Source of the DNA: DAIOEK01 sp963708715
Lineage (GTDB): Bacteria > Chloroflexota > Anaerolineae > Anaerolineales > Anaerolineaceae
DNA length: 64,000 bases
NCBI GenBank assembly: GCA_963708715.1
Contig: CAVPSU010000001.1
Location: 372,001-436,000 of the forward strand
Direction: 5' to 3'
This document shows positions 18,906 through 27,404 of the stretch, in pieces. A model generated the notes under the pieces. The model was not told the DNA's origin and searched no databases. It saw only the letters and a program-made list of their open reading frames with translations. The translations under genes were made by a program, and so were the position numbers. Positions within the stretch are counted from its first letter, which is position 1. Every line of letters starts with the position of its first letter.

Positions 18906-18998
18906 TAATTTCCGTATAAGCATGTGTACAGGGCTTGTAAAATATACTCTCCTCTTTCTATAATGAAATAGCGGGTTCACACACGGAAAGGAGAGTAT

Positions 18999-19442
18999 AT
19001 GGCACTGGTAAAGCATTTACTGGAAAGAAAAGGAAAAGTAGTCTGGTCAATTCCATCATCCACTACAGTTGCAGAGGCATTGAAATTGCTTGAAAAGCAT
19101 GATATTGGCGCAATGCCTGTCGTGGATGGGGACAAATTGGTGGGTATTCTGTCTGAACGGGACCTGGTCCGAAAAATGGCCGGCTCTGGGAAGATGGACT
19201 TCACAGCACCCATCCGGGAAATCATGATCACCAATGTTTATTTTGTGGAGACGAACAACAGCGTGGAAGAATGCATGAAATTGATGACCACCAAGCATAT
19301 CCGCCATTTGCCCGTGGTAGAAAAACAAAAAGTGGTTGGGGTAATCTCGATTGGCGATCTGGTCAAGGAGATCATCGCTGACCGAGAATCGACGATCAAG
19401 AGCCTGGAAAATTATATTACCGGTCAACACATAGTTGGATAA
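18999..19442 (+). CDS. Protein of two CBS domains
   Basis: 147 residues made of two tandem CBS motifs: the first with KHDIGAMPVVDGDKLVGILSERDLV, the second with TTKHIRHLPVVEKQKVVGVISIGDLV. Stand-alone CBS pairs bind adenine nucleotides and act as energy sensors; the partner is unknown. It is followed by a strong terminator. Confidence 0.92.
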   Translation: MALVKHLLERKGKVVWSIPSSTTVAEALKLLEKHDIGAMPVVDGDKLVGILSERDLVRKMAGSGKMDFTAPIREIMITNVYFVETNNSVEECMKLMTTKHIRHLPVVEKQKVVGVISIGDLVKEIIADRESTIKSLENYITGQHIVG

Positions 19443-19464
19443 AATTTTTATGTTGATATATGAC

Positions 19465-19499
19465 ACCTCCCGGAGAAATTTACCCGGGAGGTATTCATT
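19465..19499 (+). terminator. Intrinsic terminator after the CBS gene
   Basis: Perfect 9-bp stem ACCTCCCGG/CCGGGAGGT with a 10-base loop, followed by ATTCATTT. Confidence 0.75.
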
Positions 19500-19731
19500 T
19501 ACTCAGCAACGGTTTCGATTTGAAGAGGTTTAACATGGCACCGCCCGGTTCCTGGTCATCCAGGGTGGCAACCTCGCGGATCAAAACCAATGCAGTTCCA
19601 CCATCTGCCAGGATCATGACCACCTTCCGATTGACCCGGTCCACGATGGCACCGGCGAATGAGCCCAAAAAGACATGTGGTAGTAAAGCTACCAGAGTAG
19701 TCATCGCAAGGATGGTTGCGCTACCGGACAT
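19495..19731 (-). pseudogene. MFS transporter remnant
   Basis: The 78-residue frame starts with a typical early MFS stretch (LPHVFLGSFAGAIVDRVNRKVV, with the DRxxRK loop). It then jumps after about residue 50 to a segment that is not the next MFS helix. The size is about a fifth of a real transporter. It is an internally deleted remnant facing the preceding gene; the region up to 20118 holds no intact gene. Confidence 0.6.
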
Positions 19732-19745
19732 CTGCGAATTCGAAG

Positions 19746-19946
19746 TTGGCTACCGTCGGCGCTAAGGACAATTACGCGGTCTACCTCATCCATCCGATCA
19801 TTCTGGTGCCGGTCTGTTACGCTCTCAGCTTTTCCAGCCTGGATCCAATGGTCAAGTTCGTCATTTCGATGGGGATCGCGATTCCGTTGTGCTTCCTGGC
19901 TGCGGAGGTACTGAGGAGAATTCCGGGATTGAAGAGAATTTTGTAA
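19746..19946 (+). pseudogene. C-terminal fragment of an acyltransferase-3 membrane protein
   Basis: The frame encodes the last ~65 residues of an acyltransferase 3 family protein (NYAVYLIHPIILVPVCYALS, ending AAEVLRRIPGLKRIL) without the catalytic N-terminus. It abuts the MFS remnant head-on, so a deletion joined two broken genes. The next ~170 bases to the HNH gene show nothing recognisable. Confidence 0.6.
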
Positions 19947-20118
19947 GAGATTCGAAGAATAGAGGATATCGTCGGGGCGCCCCTTGTGCCCGCCTCTTCA
20001 TTCAGGCAATATTATGGAAATTCTGATGTTGCATAAATTTCTAAGAAGTCTCATTATTGGATAAATTGAGAAAATTTCAAACTTCCCAGCCAGGAACTAA
20101 AATTAATGGAAGAATAAT

Positions 20119-21030
20119 ATGAAAGCTTTCATTGGAATTACAGATTTGCATTGGTATAACTTGTTGAGTTATCAGAAAAATCTGGAAGAAGTTAATTTTT
20201 GGCAACCATCAGGGAATACTGCATTTAAAGTACTTCGCCCTGGAGAATTATTTCTCTTCAAACTTCATTCGCCTAACAATTTCATTGTTGGTGGTGGTTT
20301 TTTTGCCCACTCAACAATATTACCCATCAGCCTAGCTTGGGAAGCATTTGGGATTGGTAACGGTGCTTCAAGTCTTATTGATATGAAATATAAAGTGGCT
20401 AAATATCGGTCGCAAGAATCCCCAGTGAAAACTGATTTTCCCATTGGTTGTATTTTGCTTGAGCAACCCTTTTTTTTGCCAAAAGAGTTATGGATTTCGG
20501 CTCCTTCAGACTGGTCACGCAGTATAGTAAAAGGAAAATCATATGATTTAGAAATAGAACCAGGATTATCTCTGTGGAATAAACTAAAGAACAGACTTGT
20601 ATCCTCAAACCTTATTCAGGAAGATAGACCAAGGTATGGAGACCCAATGATCTCTTTTCCCAGACTTGGACAAGGATCATTCAGAATTCTTGTTACAGAT
20701 GAATACGAACGAAGATGTGCAATCACAAATGAACGAACACTTCCTGCACTTGAAGTTGCACATATAAAACCGTTCTCCGAAAATGGAAAGCACGAGATCA
20801 GTAATGGGATTCTTCTAAGGAGGGATCTACATGCTCTTTTTGATAAAGGCTACCTTACCATCACTCCATCGTTACATATTGAAATCAGCCAAAAAATCAA
20901 AGAAGAATTTGAAAACGGTAGGGATTACTATAGACACCATGGAAACATGATCCGACTCCCAAGAAATTCGAATAATATACCAGGTAAAGAATACCTAGAT
21001 TGGCACAACCAGAATATTTATAAGGGGTAA
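20119..21030 (+). CDS. HNH endonuclease with N-terminal recognition-like domain (restriction-like)
   Basis: 303 residues. The C-terminal third is an HNH nuclease: CAITNERTLPALEVAHIKPF with the first His, N in EISNGILL, and the last His in RRDLHALFDKGYLTI. The N-terminal ~170 residues (GITDLHWYNLL, LFLFKLHSPNNFIVGGGFF, SLAWEAFGIGNGAS) form a separate conserved domain seen in COG3440-type putative restriction enzymes, plausibly a modified-base reader. No methylase lies nearby, so a modification-dependent (type IV-like) nuclease is likely. It is more AT-rich than its neighbours and lies in a mobile-looking stretch, suggesting horizontal gain. Confidence 0.75.
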   Translation: MKAFIGITDLHWYNLLSYQKNLEEVNFWQPSGNTAFKVLRPGELFLFKLHSPNNFIVGGGFFAHSTILPISLAWEAFGIGNGASSLIDMKYKVAKYRSQESPVKTDFPIGCILLEQPFFLPKELWISAPSDWSRSIVKGKSYDLEIEPGLSLWNKLKNRLVSSNLIQEDRPRYGDPMISFPRLGQGSFRILVTDEYERRCAITNERTLPALEVAHIKPFSENGKHEISNGILLRRDLHALFDKGYLTITPSLHIEISQKIKEEFENGRDYYRHHGNMIRLPRNSNNIPGKEYLDWHNQNIYKG

Positions 21031-21274
21031 TCCCTCGAGATATCCTCAATTTTATATCAACTATTCGAGTGACAGCTGAGTATTAGTTTTCAAAGGAAAT
21101 AGCCCGAATTCATTTCTACTGTTACCCCCTACTACTATGCCAAGGAAACCTTCTATCCCACGGGAGATATAAACCTCGCCAAGCGACCCAGCCGTGTCCT
21201 CCCACGTCGCGCCGCCCCTAGTGGGCGGCAGAAAATAATTAAACGGACCTGGGACGAGAGATATAATTACTCTT

Positions 21275-21919
21275 ATGAAAGCGCAAGATCATTTCGGTAA
21301 AAGCTGGCGTCTGGCGGGGTACGATTACTCGCAGGCTGGGGCATATTTCGTTACGGTAGTAAGTAAACACAGGACAAAGTTGTTCGGTGAGATCATTAAT
21401 TATGAGATGATCCTGAATAGTGCCGGAGAGATGGTAAAAGGTGTGTGGCTGGCACTACCCGACAGATTCGCAGGTTTGATTTTAGATGAGTATGTGGTAA
21501 TGCCAGATCATTTCCATGGGATATTAATTCTAAATGACGATGAAATGCTGGGTGATAAGGCAGGGACAAGCACAGGGAGAACCAGGGTGGGGACAAGCCC
21601 CACCGCGACAGGAACCGAAATTGAACCTGCTATAGAAGAATCTGGTTTGATTGAGGTTCGGAAGAGAACCGAGTACAGCATCAGCGACGTGATCGGGGTA
21701 TTCAAATCCATCACAAGCGTGAAGTATATCTTGGGCATTGCGGATCATAATTGGCAGTCATTCGAGGGGAAACTCTGGCAGCCAAGCTTCCATGACCGAA
21801 TCATCCGTAATGTTATGGAACTCCAACGCATCCAGGCATACATCAATCAAAACCCTGCTCGACGGGATGCTCATGACCTGGATTATGCAAAGATAACGAA
21901 AACTCAGTCGAAGGAATAA
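21275..21919 (+). CDS. REP-associated tyrosine transposase (RAYT), copy 2
   Basis: 214 residues, same fold as the first RAYT but clearly diverged. It begins at the extended N-terminus (GYDYSQAGAYFVTVVSKHR), has the HUH motif in MPDHFHGIL, the catalytic Tyr region FHDRIIRNVMELQRIQ, and ends INQNPARR. It is longer because of a ~40-residue insert after the HUH motif that is partly encoded by a palindrome. The catalytic Tyr is less obvious than in copy 1 (FHDRIIRN in place of YYERVIRN), so activity is uncertain. A small hairpin CCGCCC/GGGCGG precedes it at about 21218-21235. Confidence 0.8.
   Translation: MKAQDHFGKSWRLAGYDYSQAGAYFVTVVSKHRTKLFGEIINYEMILNSAGEMVKGVWLALPDRFAGLILDEYVVMPDHFHGILILNDDEMLGDKAGTSTGRTRVGTSPTATGTEIEPAIEESGLIEVRKRTEYSISDVIGVFKSITSVKYILGIADHNWQSFEGKLWQPSFHDRIIRNVMELQRIQAYINQNPARRDAHDLDYAKITKTQSKE
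21586..21604. repeat. Palindrome inside the second RAYT gene
   Basis: GGTGGGG/CCCCACC around a 5-base loop, embedded in a run of GGGACAAGC-like words. It is translated in the loop after the HUH motif, the same protein position as the palindrome in RAYT copy 1, though the sequence differs. Confidence 0.65.
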
Positions 21920-22012
21920 CTCAATTCCTCCAGTACAAACCAGCCGCTCGAATGAATGAAGGCGTCTTTGGGCGCGCGGTCGAAGTAGATCCTGAAGATC
22001 TACCCGGAATCT
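21916..22012 (-). repeat. Duplicated 3' end of the DUF6504-like gene
   Basis: About 97 bases nearly identical to 23157-23253, the C-terminal coding part of the DUF6504-like gene (SGRIF-YFDRAPKDAFIHSSGW). The copy abuts the stop of RAYT copy 2 and has no complete gene around it. Confidence 0.8.
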
Positions 22013-22144
22013 ATCTATGCTTCTCAAGTCCTCCCCCGCGATCTATGTAGGGGAGTGTTGGGCGGGGGCACCAGGCTTGGTCCTTGGGATTCAAATCCTC
22101 TTTCCGACCAACAAAGAGTCCAGGGGCGGGATCGGATTTCAGCC

Positions 22145-22731
22145 CCCACCTATCGTCCTCCCCCAAACTCGGGGGGGGACTTGGATTTAACTCCACTATG
22201 TCTTCTCGTTCGATAGAATGTATCCGCCTGAGAACGGCAGAAATGTACCGTAAAAATCCGTCCGGAATGAGTTTGTGCTTCTCGAGTTCCTCCCCCGCGG
22301 GCTATATGGGGGAGGGTTGGGCGGAGGCATCGGGTTTTTGGACTGATTGAAATCTAAAAGCAACCGTGCCTACCTTGAAGCCTTCTCCAAACACAAGTAA
22401 GGACTTGGATTTCAGCCCCCACCTTTCATCCTCCCCCAAACTCGGGGGGGGACTTGGGATTTAACTCCACTATGTCTTCTCGTTCGATAGAATGTATCCG
22501 CCTGAGAACGGCAGAAATGTACCGTAAAAATCCGTCCGGAATGAGTTTGTGCTTCTCGAGTCCTCCCCCGCGGGCTATATGGGGGAGGGTTGGGCGGAGG
22601 CATCGGGTTTTTGGACTGATTGAAATCTAAAAGCAACCGTGCCTACCTTGAAGCCTTCTCCAAACACAAGTAAGGACTTGGATTTCAGCCCCCACCTTTC
22701 ATCCTCCCCCAAACTCGGGGGAGGACTCGGG
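22145..22731. repeat. Tandem repeat of a 274-bp unit with GC-rich hairpins
   Basis: Two full units and a partial third (e.g. the same TCTTCTCGTTCGATAGAATG at 22201 and 22475). Each holds the hairpin CCTCCCCC-aaactc-GGGGG(AGG) and a second one CCTCCCCC..GGGGGAGG. On the minus strand the unit also encodes a fragment like SGRIFTVHFCRSQADTF, similar to the C-terminal part of the nearby DUF6504-like gene. The block 21920-22773 has no intact gene. Spacing is far too long for CRISPR. Confidence 0.85.
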
Positions 22732-22773
22732 AATCCATGCCATCTTTCATTCATTCTTAAACTCGAATTGGTC

Positions 22774-23124
22774 TTACTCTTCAACACCAAGGATCGATTC
22801 CAGTGTCAGGATGACGCTATTCATATTCTGGAATATCTCCCGAGCCAGAACCCGGACCACCCGATATCCCAATCCAACCAGATAATCTTCCCTGATCTTG
22901 TCGCGATCCGCTTTCAGATCATGGACTTCACCATCTATCTCGATGATGAGTTTCTTTTCAATGCAGCAGAAATCAACTACATAATTTCCGATCGGATGCT
23001 GCCTGCGGAATTTACACCCGCGCACCTGGCGGTCTCGCAATTCGTTCCAGAGCAACTTTTCTGGGAGAGTCATATTCTTTCGCAGGGATCTGGCTAATGA
23101 TCGTTGTTCTGCAGTGAGTCGCAT
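22774..23124 (-). CDS. DUF559 (Vsr-like) nuclease-domain protein
   Basis: 116 residues: LRKNMTLPEKLLWNELR, RRQHPIGNYVVDFCC, LIIEIDGEVH and GYRVVRVLAREIF. These are the hallmarks of DUF559, a small endonuclease-like fold related to Vsr mismatch nucleases; the Asp and Glu of the core are present. Function is unproven; such genes are common and often move with other genes. It overlaps the end of the next gene upstream by 31 bp, and its GC is lower than the polymerase operon, so it may be a later insertion at the operon's 3' end. Confidence 0.8.
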   Translation of the reverse strand: MRLTAEQRSLARSLRKNMTLPEKLLWNELRDRQVRGCKFRRQHPIGNYVVDFCCIEKKLIIEIDGEVHDLKADRDKIREDYLVGLGYRVVRVLAREIFQNMNSVILTLESILGVEE

Positions 23125-23513
23125 GCTAAATTTCCTCTTGATTGCAAATCAGCTACATAACTCAATTCCTCCAGTACAAACCAGCCGCTCGAATGAATGA
23201 AGGCGTCTTTGGGTGCGCGGTCGAAGTAGATCGTGAAGATCCGCCCGGAATCTGTAAGCACAGTGAAGAAGTCCCTGCCCACACCCCAGGATCCGCGGCT
23301 CTTTGCCACCGCGGCGTGCTGAGGCTGCATATTGCGCGCCATGCGACCCTTGCGGGCGTAATCGTGCCACTCCCGCAGCATTTCCACCACCTCGAAGCTC
23401 TCCCCCTGCCAGCGGAATCGGTCCGGGCAGCCCTGTTTCTTCTCCAGCAGCGGCTCCCGGTCAAATGCTACCTCAATCGGATCTCCGATAAAGCGGATGG
23501 GGCGTAATTCCAT
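23094..23513 (-). CDS. DUF6504-like small protein of the DNA-repair operon
   Basis: 139 residues. The N-terminus MELRPIRFIGDPIEVAFDRE and the core CPDRFRWQGESFEVVEMLREWHDYARKG, then FFTVLTDSGRIFTIYFDR, fit a small beta-rich family (DUF6504) often found beside error-prone polymerase genes. It has no catalytic motif. Its start overlaps the radical SAM stop by 46 bp, so translation is coupled. The last ~20 residues look unconserved and may come from the DUF559 insertion. Pieces of this 3' end are duplicated downstream at 21.9-22.6 kb. Confidence 0.7.
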   Translation of the reverse strand: MELRPIRFIGDPIEVAFDREPLLEKKQGCPDRFRWQGESFEVVEMLREWHDYARKGRMARNMQPQHAAVAKSRGSWGVGRDFFTVLTDSGRIFTIYFDRAPKDAFIHSSGWFVLEELSYVADLQSRGNLACDSLQNNDH

Positions 23514-24688
23514 AAGTCCATCTGGTACACCGGTTTATGCCCATCCAACAGGATGAACGGGGCAGCCCGTTTGGGCGATATGCCCAGGTCGGCGAGCTGC
23601 TTCAACTCGGTGAGCTTTCTTTCCTTGCGTCCATTATATATCCGCTCGGCGCCCAATTTCCCGATCCCAGGGATGCGCAACAGGGTTTCTTTCTCCGCCT
23701 TATTAATTTCCACCGGCTCATCCTCAAAATTCTGGCGCGCCCAGGCAAGCTTGGGATCCGCGTCCAACGGCAGGAATCCCTCCCCGCGGAAGGGCAGCTC
23801 CTCCATCCCGAAGCCATAATCCCGCAGCAGGAAGGACGCCTGGTACAGGCGTACATAGCGGGTGTAATCCATTGGTGGCTGATTCTCCAGCGGCGTATCG
23901 GCTGCCGGGCTGAAGGCGGAGTAATACACTCGCGCCAGACCGTACTGCTTGTAGAGCAGTTCACTGATCTGGAGCGTTTCGACATCCGTCTCTCCCGCGC
24001 CGCCCACCACCAACTGGGTTGTGATGGATGCCGTCTTTTCGAGCACCTGGTTCGCCAGACGGGTCTTGCGGAACCTGTCCATCATCAGGATGCGGGGGAA
24101 CAGATCGCCCGGCAAGTCCTTCTTCGGCGCCAGGATCTTCAAACGGTGCGGATTCGGTCCTTCGAGGTTGATGGAAACCCGATCGCAAATCTGCATGCAG
24201 CGTTCGATCTGTGCTTCCTCGGAGCCTGGCATCACCTTGAGGTGGATATAACCGCGATAGCGATACCTGCCTCGCAGGATCTCAATGGTCTTGATCAGCC
24301 TGTCCTGGCTCTTCATCCCACTGCCCGCGATCCCCGAACTGAGGAAGATACCCCGCACCACCCCTGCCTGGACCATCTTTATGAAGGCATCGGCCATCTC
24401 TTCGGGGGCAAAGCTGTAGCGCTGCAGATTGCGCGGCTGGCGAAAGACGCAGTAATGACAGTCGTTCTCACAGGCGGTGGTCAGCATGGTCTTCAGCAGG
24501 GGGATGGTCTTGCCGCCGCCCATCTGGGCGTGAAACACGCCGAATTTCTTCGGGTTGACTCCCAATTCCGGGTCCACCATGCGTCCAGACACTCGCCCGC
24601 ATCCGCCAGACAGGGTGATGGGAGGCAGCCCCTCCTCCTCATGGTCAGCCCCATCAGTCAACAAACGTAATTTCTGGAAGGCATCCAT
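23468..24688 (-). CDS. Radical SAM protein with C-terminal helix-hairpin-helix (putative DNA modification/repair)
   Basis: 406 residues. The radical SAM cluster motif CxxxCxxC is in TTACENDCHYCVFRQPRN at about residues 90-107. The TIM-barrel region follows, and at about 325-385 come two helix-hairpin-helix-like motifs (LLRIPGIGKLGAERIYNGR and LADLGISPKRA), which bind DNA non-specifically. This matches COG4277-type proteins predicted to repair or modify DNA; the reaction is unknown. It starts 2 bases after the polymerase stop and is coupled to the DUF6504-like gene, so it is part of the SOS-type operon. Confidence 0.85.
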   Translation of the reverse strand: MDAFQKLRLLTDGADHEEEGLPPITLSGGCGRVSGRMVDPELGVNPKKFGVFHAQMGGGKTIPLLKTMLTTACENDCHYCVFRQPRNLQRYSFAPEEMADAFIKMVQAGVVRGIFLSSGIAGSGMKSQDRLIKTIEILRGRYRYRGYIHLKVMPGSEEAQIERCMQICDRVSINLEGPNPHRLKILAPKKDLPGDLFPRILMMDRFRKTRLANQVLEKTASITTQLVVGGAGETDVETLQISELLYKQYGLARVYYSAFSPAADTPLENQPPMDYTRYVRLYQASFLLRDYGFGMEELPFRGEGFLPLDADPKLAWARQNFEDEPVEINKAEKETLLRIPGIGKLGAERIYNGRKERKLTELKQLADLGISPKRAAPFILLDGHKPVYQMDLWNYAPSALSEIRLR

Positions 24689-24690
24689 CT

Positions 24691-26991
24691 CTACCCCATC
24701 TGCGACATGGCCGCGAAATCACCCAGAACCGGTAGCGTGGTAAAAGGCAGTTCCTGCGCCACCGGTTCCCCGCGCAGCCACTCTGCCGCCTGGAATTCGT
24801 CATCCGCCAGTCCCAGCGGCTGGAGGAGCGTGGCGGCTGCCCGCAGGAACAGTATCCGGTAGCGTTCGATATCCAGCTGCCGGCGTTCCACCGGGGTAGG
24901 CAGATCCCAGGCATGCACACCCGGTTTGCCCATCACATACAGGAAGCGTATCCGCTGACCCGGGCGTAGCGACTTGCCAATTCTCTCCAGTTGCGCCAGG
25001 GCGGCCGCGGTGGGCACCCGGTCGGATTTGTATTCGTCCAACGAGCGGCTGAGTTTGAGGGTGATCAGGTACTTCTCCATCGGCAGCAGCCGCGAGCAGA
25101 TGTCCGACAGGCGGCGGTTGAACAGGCTGCGCAATCCGGGGTAGAGCGCCGGCAGTTCCTCCGCACTCTGGGCCTGTGCCAGGTATTCCAAGGCTTCCAA
25201 CTGTGGCTCAGACACGCACGGCGGGGTATCGTTACGACGTGCCTCAATCCCGCGGATCTTCAGGCTGCCATCCTGAAAGACGCCAAAGTAGCGGTTCGGC
25301 ACGGGGATGCGCTCATCCCGACGCGAGGGTAAGAACGCCACCCAGCGGAAGATGCCGTCCAGAGCGATGGGCAGCCCAGTCCGATCGGCAATGTCATCCA
25401 GCACCGGCTGAAAATCCTTCACTTCCGAAGCGCCCGGCTTTTTGATCCACAGCCCATCGACGTACATGTGCAGGATCCCGAAACCGTGGTCTTCAGCCGC
25501 TTCCTTGGCCGCCAGGAGCGTCTCACGCCCGTAGGCTGTCACCGCCTGGTGGGCTTCGATGCGACCAAAGCGAGCATTCTTGTATCCCAGGTAACCAAAA
25601 CAGGTCACCAGCAGCCATTTGTGTGCCTGGGCGCACATCTTATAGCGCTTGACGCGCGGATCCCACTTCGGCAACGTCCCCATGGCCATCTTCATCTCGA
25701 TGCGCTTCTCCAGCAGCGGTTTGAGGGTCTGCGGCACCAGCCCCATGTGGGTCTGGTCAATGTACATGTTCAACTGCGGTACCAGCGCTGACTCGGGGAT
25801 GTGCTTGCCGATCGTTTCGGGCGAGATGTTGAAATGCACCATCACGCTCGGATACATTGAGATGAAATCCACCTCGCCCACGTGGCTATGCAAGCCGATG
25901 GTGGGCTGGTACACCAGTCCGCCCTGGTCGCCATAGAACAGGCTCAAGGCTGTGCGCGGATCTTCCGCCTGCTGCTTGTGCCAGGGGATCATCACCCCCA
26001 TCTTGAGGGCGGTGATCATCTGCATGGAGGAGATGCCCGAGCCTGGCGAGACGCGCGAGGTGACCTGCAACGGCAGGCCGGTGACGCGTCCCAACTCGAA
26101 CACGCCGTCCAGGCCGTAATCGCCCCACAGCATGGCGTTGGTGCGGTCGAGGTGCAGCCGCCCGAACAGGTGCACCTGTGTGCCGCGGTGAATGACCTGC
26201 CCGTACGAGAAGTAGACCCGCTCGCCTTTGTGCTGCACTCCCCGCCCCGGTTCGCGGTTGAGCGGCAGCGGCACCTTCCACTTGCGAGATTGTGAGATCA
26301 GGTAGTCGAGCAGCCAGGTGTCACCCCAGTTGGTGAGGATCAGGTCGGGGTCGTAGGTCTGCAGGATGGAGGCGATGTTGATGAGGAAGGGACGCTCCGG
26401 CTGCAGCGCCAACCGGCCGGTGTGCTTTTCGTAGCGAATTTGGATGAAAGATGGCAGGCTGTGGGCCGGGTTGACCTCCGGCTCGAGCGAGAGCAGACGC
26501 AGCGGCGGCGGCAGGGGATCCAGTTCCCAGGGGGTATCGCACACCTCCACCTCGGTGATGATGCCCTGTTCGGTGGAGCGGATGCGGCAGTACGCCAGCG
26601 GGAAGATGCCCAGTTCCGCCTGGACAAAAAGCGCCAGGGGCACATCAGCATTGTAATAGGTCAGTTCGGGGAAGTCGCGGGCTGCCCGCTGAAAGAGGAT
26701 CGGCTGGGCGAAGGCATCCTGCACCTCGATAGCCAGCACGGGGATGGGATCGTCGATGAACAGGTCTTTACCGCGGGTCCGGCTCAGACGGACTCCGCGC
26801 TGGGAGCGCAGGTACGCTTCGAGCTGGTCCACCCGGCGGGTATCTCCGGCGGCATAGAATGTGAGCGGGAAGGGGCGGGTATAACGATGGCGCCCTCCAT
26901 CCTCGCCCACAAACCAGACCACCAACCCCTCGCGGGGAGCGGCAAACACATCCAGCACCCAGCCGGTGCGGTCGATCAGCCCGGTGGTCAT
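24691..26991 (-). CDS. Family B DNA polymerase (Pol II-like, atypical motif C)
   Basis: 766 residues. Polymerase motif A is VDFISMYPSVM, motif B lies in HKWLLVTCFGYLGYKNARFG, and motif C is MYVDGLWIKK. In motif C only the first Asp of the usual YxDTD is kept; Leu stands at the second. In the N-terminal half an exo-like segment DPDLILTNWGDTWLLDYL is visible, but the standard DIE of Exo I is not, so proofreading may be lost. The start overlaps the preceding small gene by 4 bases (ATGA). It is probably a translesion or repair polymerase, judged from the operon and its LexA-type promoter. Confidence 0.88.
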   Translation of the reverse strand: MTTGLIDRTGWVLDVFAAPREGLVVWFVGEDGGRHRYTRPFPLTFYAAGDTRRVDQLEAYLRSQRGVRLSRTRGKDLFIDDPIPVLAIEVQDAFAQPILFQRAARDFPELTYYNADVPLALFVQAELGIFPLAYCRIRSTEQGIITEVEVCDTPWELDPLPPPLRLLSLEPEVNPAHSLPSFIQIRYEKHTGRLALQPERPFLINIASILQTYDPDLILTNWGDTWLLDYLISQSRKWKVPLPLNREPGRGVQHKGERVYFSYGQVIHRGTQVHLFGRLHLDRTNAMLWGDYGLDGVFELGRVTGLPLQVTSRVSPGSGISSMQMITALKMGVMIPWHKQQAEDPRTALSLFYGDQGGLVYQPTIGLHSHVGEVDFISMYPSVMVHFNISPETIGKHIPESALVPQLNMYIDQTHMGLVPQTLKPLLEKRIEMKMAMGTLPKWDPRVKRYKMCAQAHKWLLVTCFGYLGYKNARFGRIEAHQAVTAYGRETLLAAKEAAEDHGFGILHMYVDGLWIKKPGASEVKDFQPVLDDIADRTGLPIALDGIFRWVAFLPSRRDERIPVPNRYFGVFQDGSLKIRGIEARRNDTPPCVSEPQLEALEYLAQAQSAEELPALYPGLRSLFNRRLSDICSRLLPMEKYLITLKLSRSLDEYKSDRVPTAAALAQLERIGKSLRPGQRIRFLYVMGKPGVHAWDLPTPVERRQLDIERYRILFLRAAATLLQPLGLADDEFQAAEWLRGEPVAQELPFTTLPVLGDFAAMSQMG

Positions 26992-27293
26992 GGCGCCCTT
27001 TCCGCCTCGAAGGGCGGGTCCGCGCCGGGGGCCACCGGCAGGACGCCGGTTCCTTCCAGCAGACGGCGCATCCGCACCACTTCCTTGTGTTCCTCCAACA
27101 GCATGGCCAGCAGGAAGGTTTCAAACGGTAAGGCATGCGCGGCGTAGGCAGCTGCGGCGAGATGTTTTTGCGCAGAAACGAACAGGTCATCCAGCGCAAT
27201 CTGGTCGGTACGGCGCAGCGCGCGGCGAAAGCGGCCAAAGGCCTCCTGTTCGCCCAGAAAAACTTGTGTAATGGAAGGAAGTGTTCTACCCAT
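26988..27293 (-). CDS. Small helical protein of unknown function in the polymerase operon
   Basis: About 101 residues from the ATG giving MGRTLPSITQVFLGEQEAF; an ATG 15 bases upstream is an alternative. It is predicted almost all-helical and rich in Arg, Leu and Glu (RFRRALRRTDQIALDDLF, LLAMLLEEHKEVVRMRRLL). I do not recognise a family. The stop overlaps the polymerase start, so it is made together with the polymerase and may be a subunit or adaptor. Between it and the RecA-like gene lie 111 bases with two small hairpins and no gene. Confidence 0.65.
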   Translation of the reverse strand: MGRTLPSITQVFLGEQEAFGRFRRALRRTDQIALDDLFVSAQKHLAAAAYAAHALPFETFLLAMLLEEHKEVVRMRRLLEGTGVLPVAPGADPPFEAERAP

Positions 27294-27404
27294 AATAAGT
27301 ACCTCCAATCGTGTCCCTTATGTCCTGGTCTGGGAATTGGGACATGAAACCCTCCCTCCTTGCGAAAGGAGGAGAAAACCTGCCTGGAGCGATGTTGTGA
27401 TTGG

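Noticed and set aside
22145..22731. Possible CRISPR array in the repeat-rich stretch
   Set aside because: Repeat unit is 274 bp with near-identical content throughout; no short direct repeats with unique spacers and no cas genes.
23157..24670. Plus-strand frames up to 377 codons opposite the radical SAM and polymerase genes
   Set aside because: GC-rich coding DNA leaves the antisense frame open. The minus-strand products have clear motifs, while the plus-strand ones have none.
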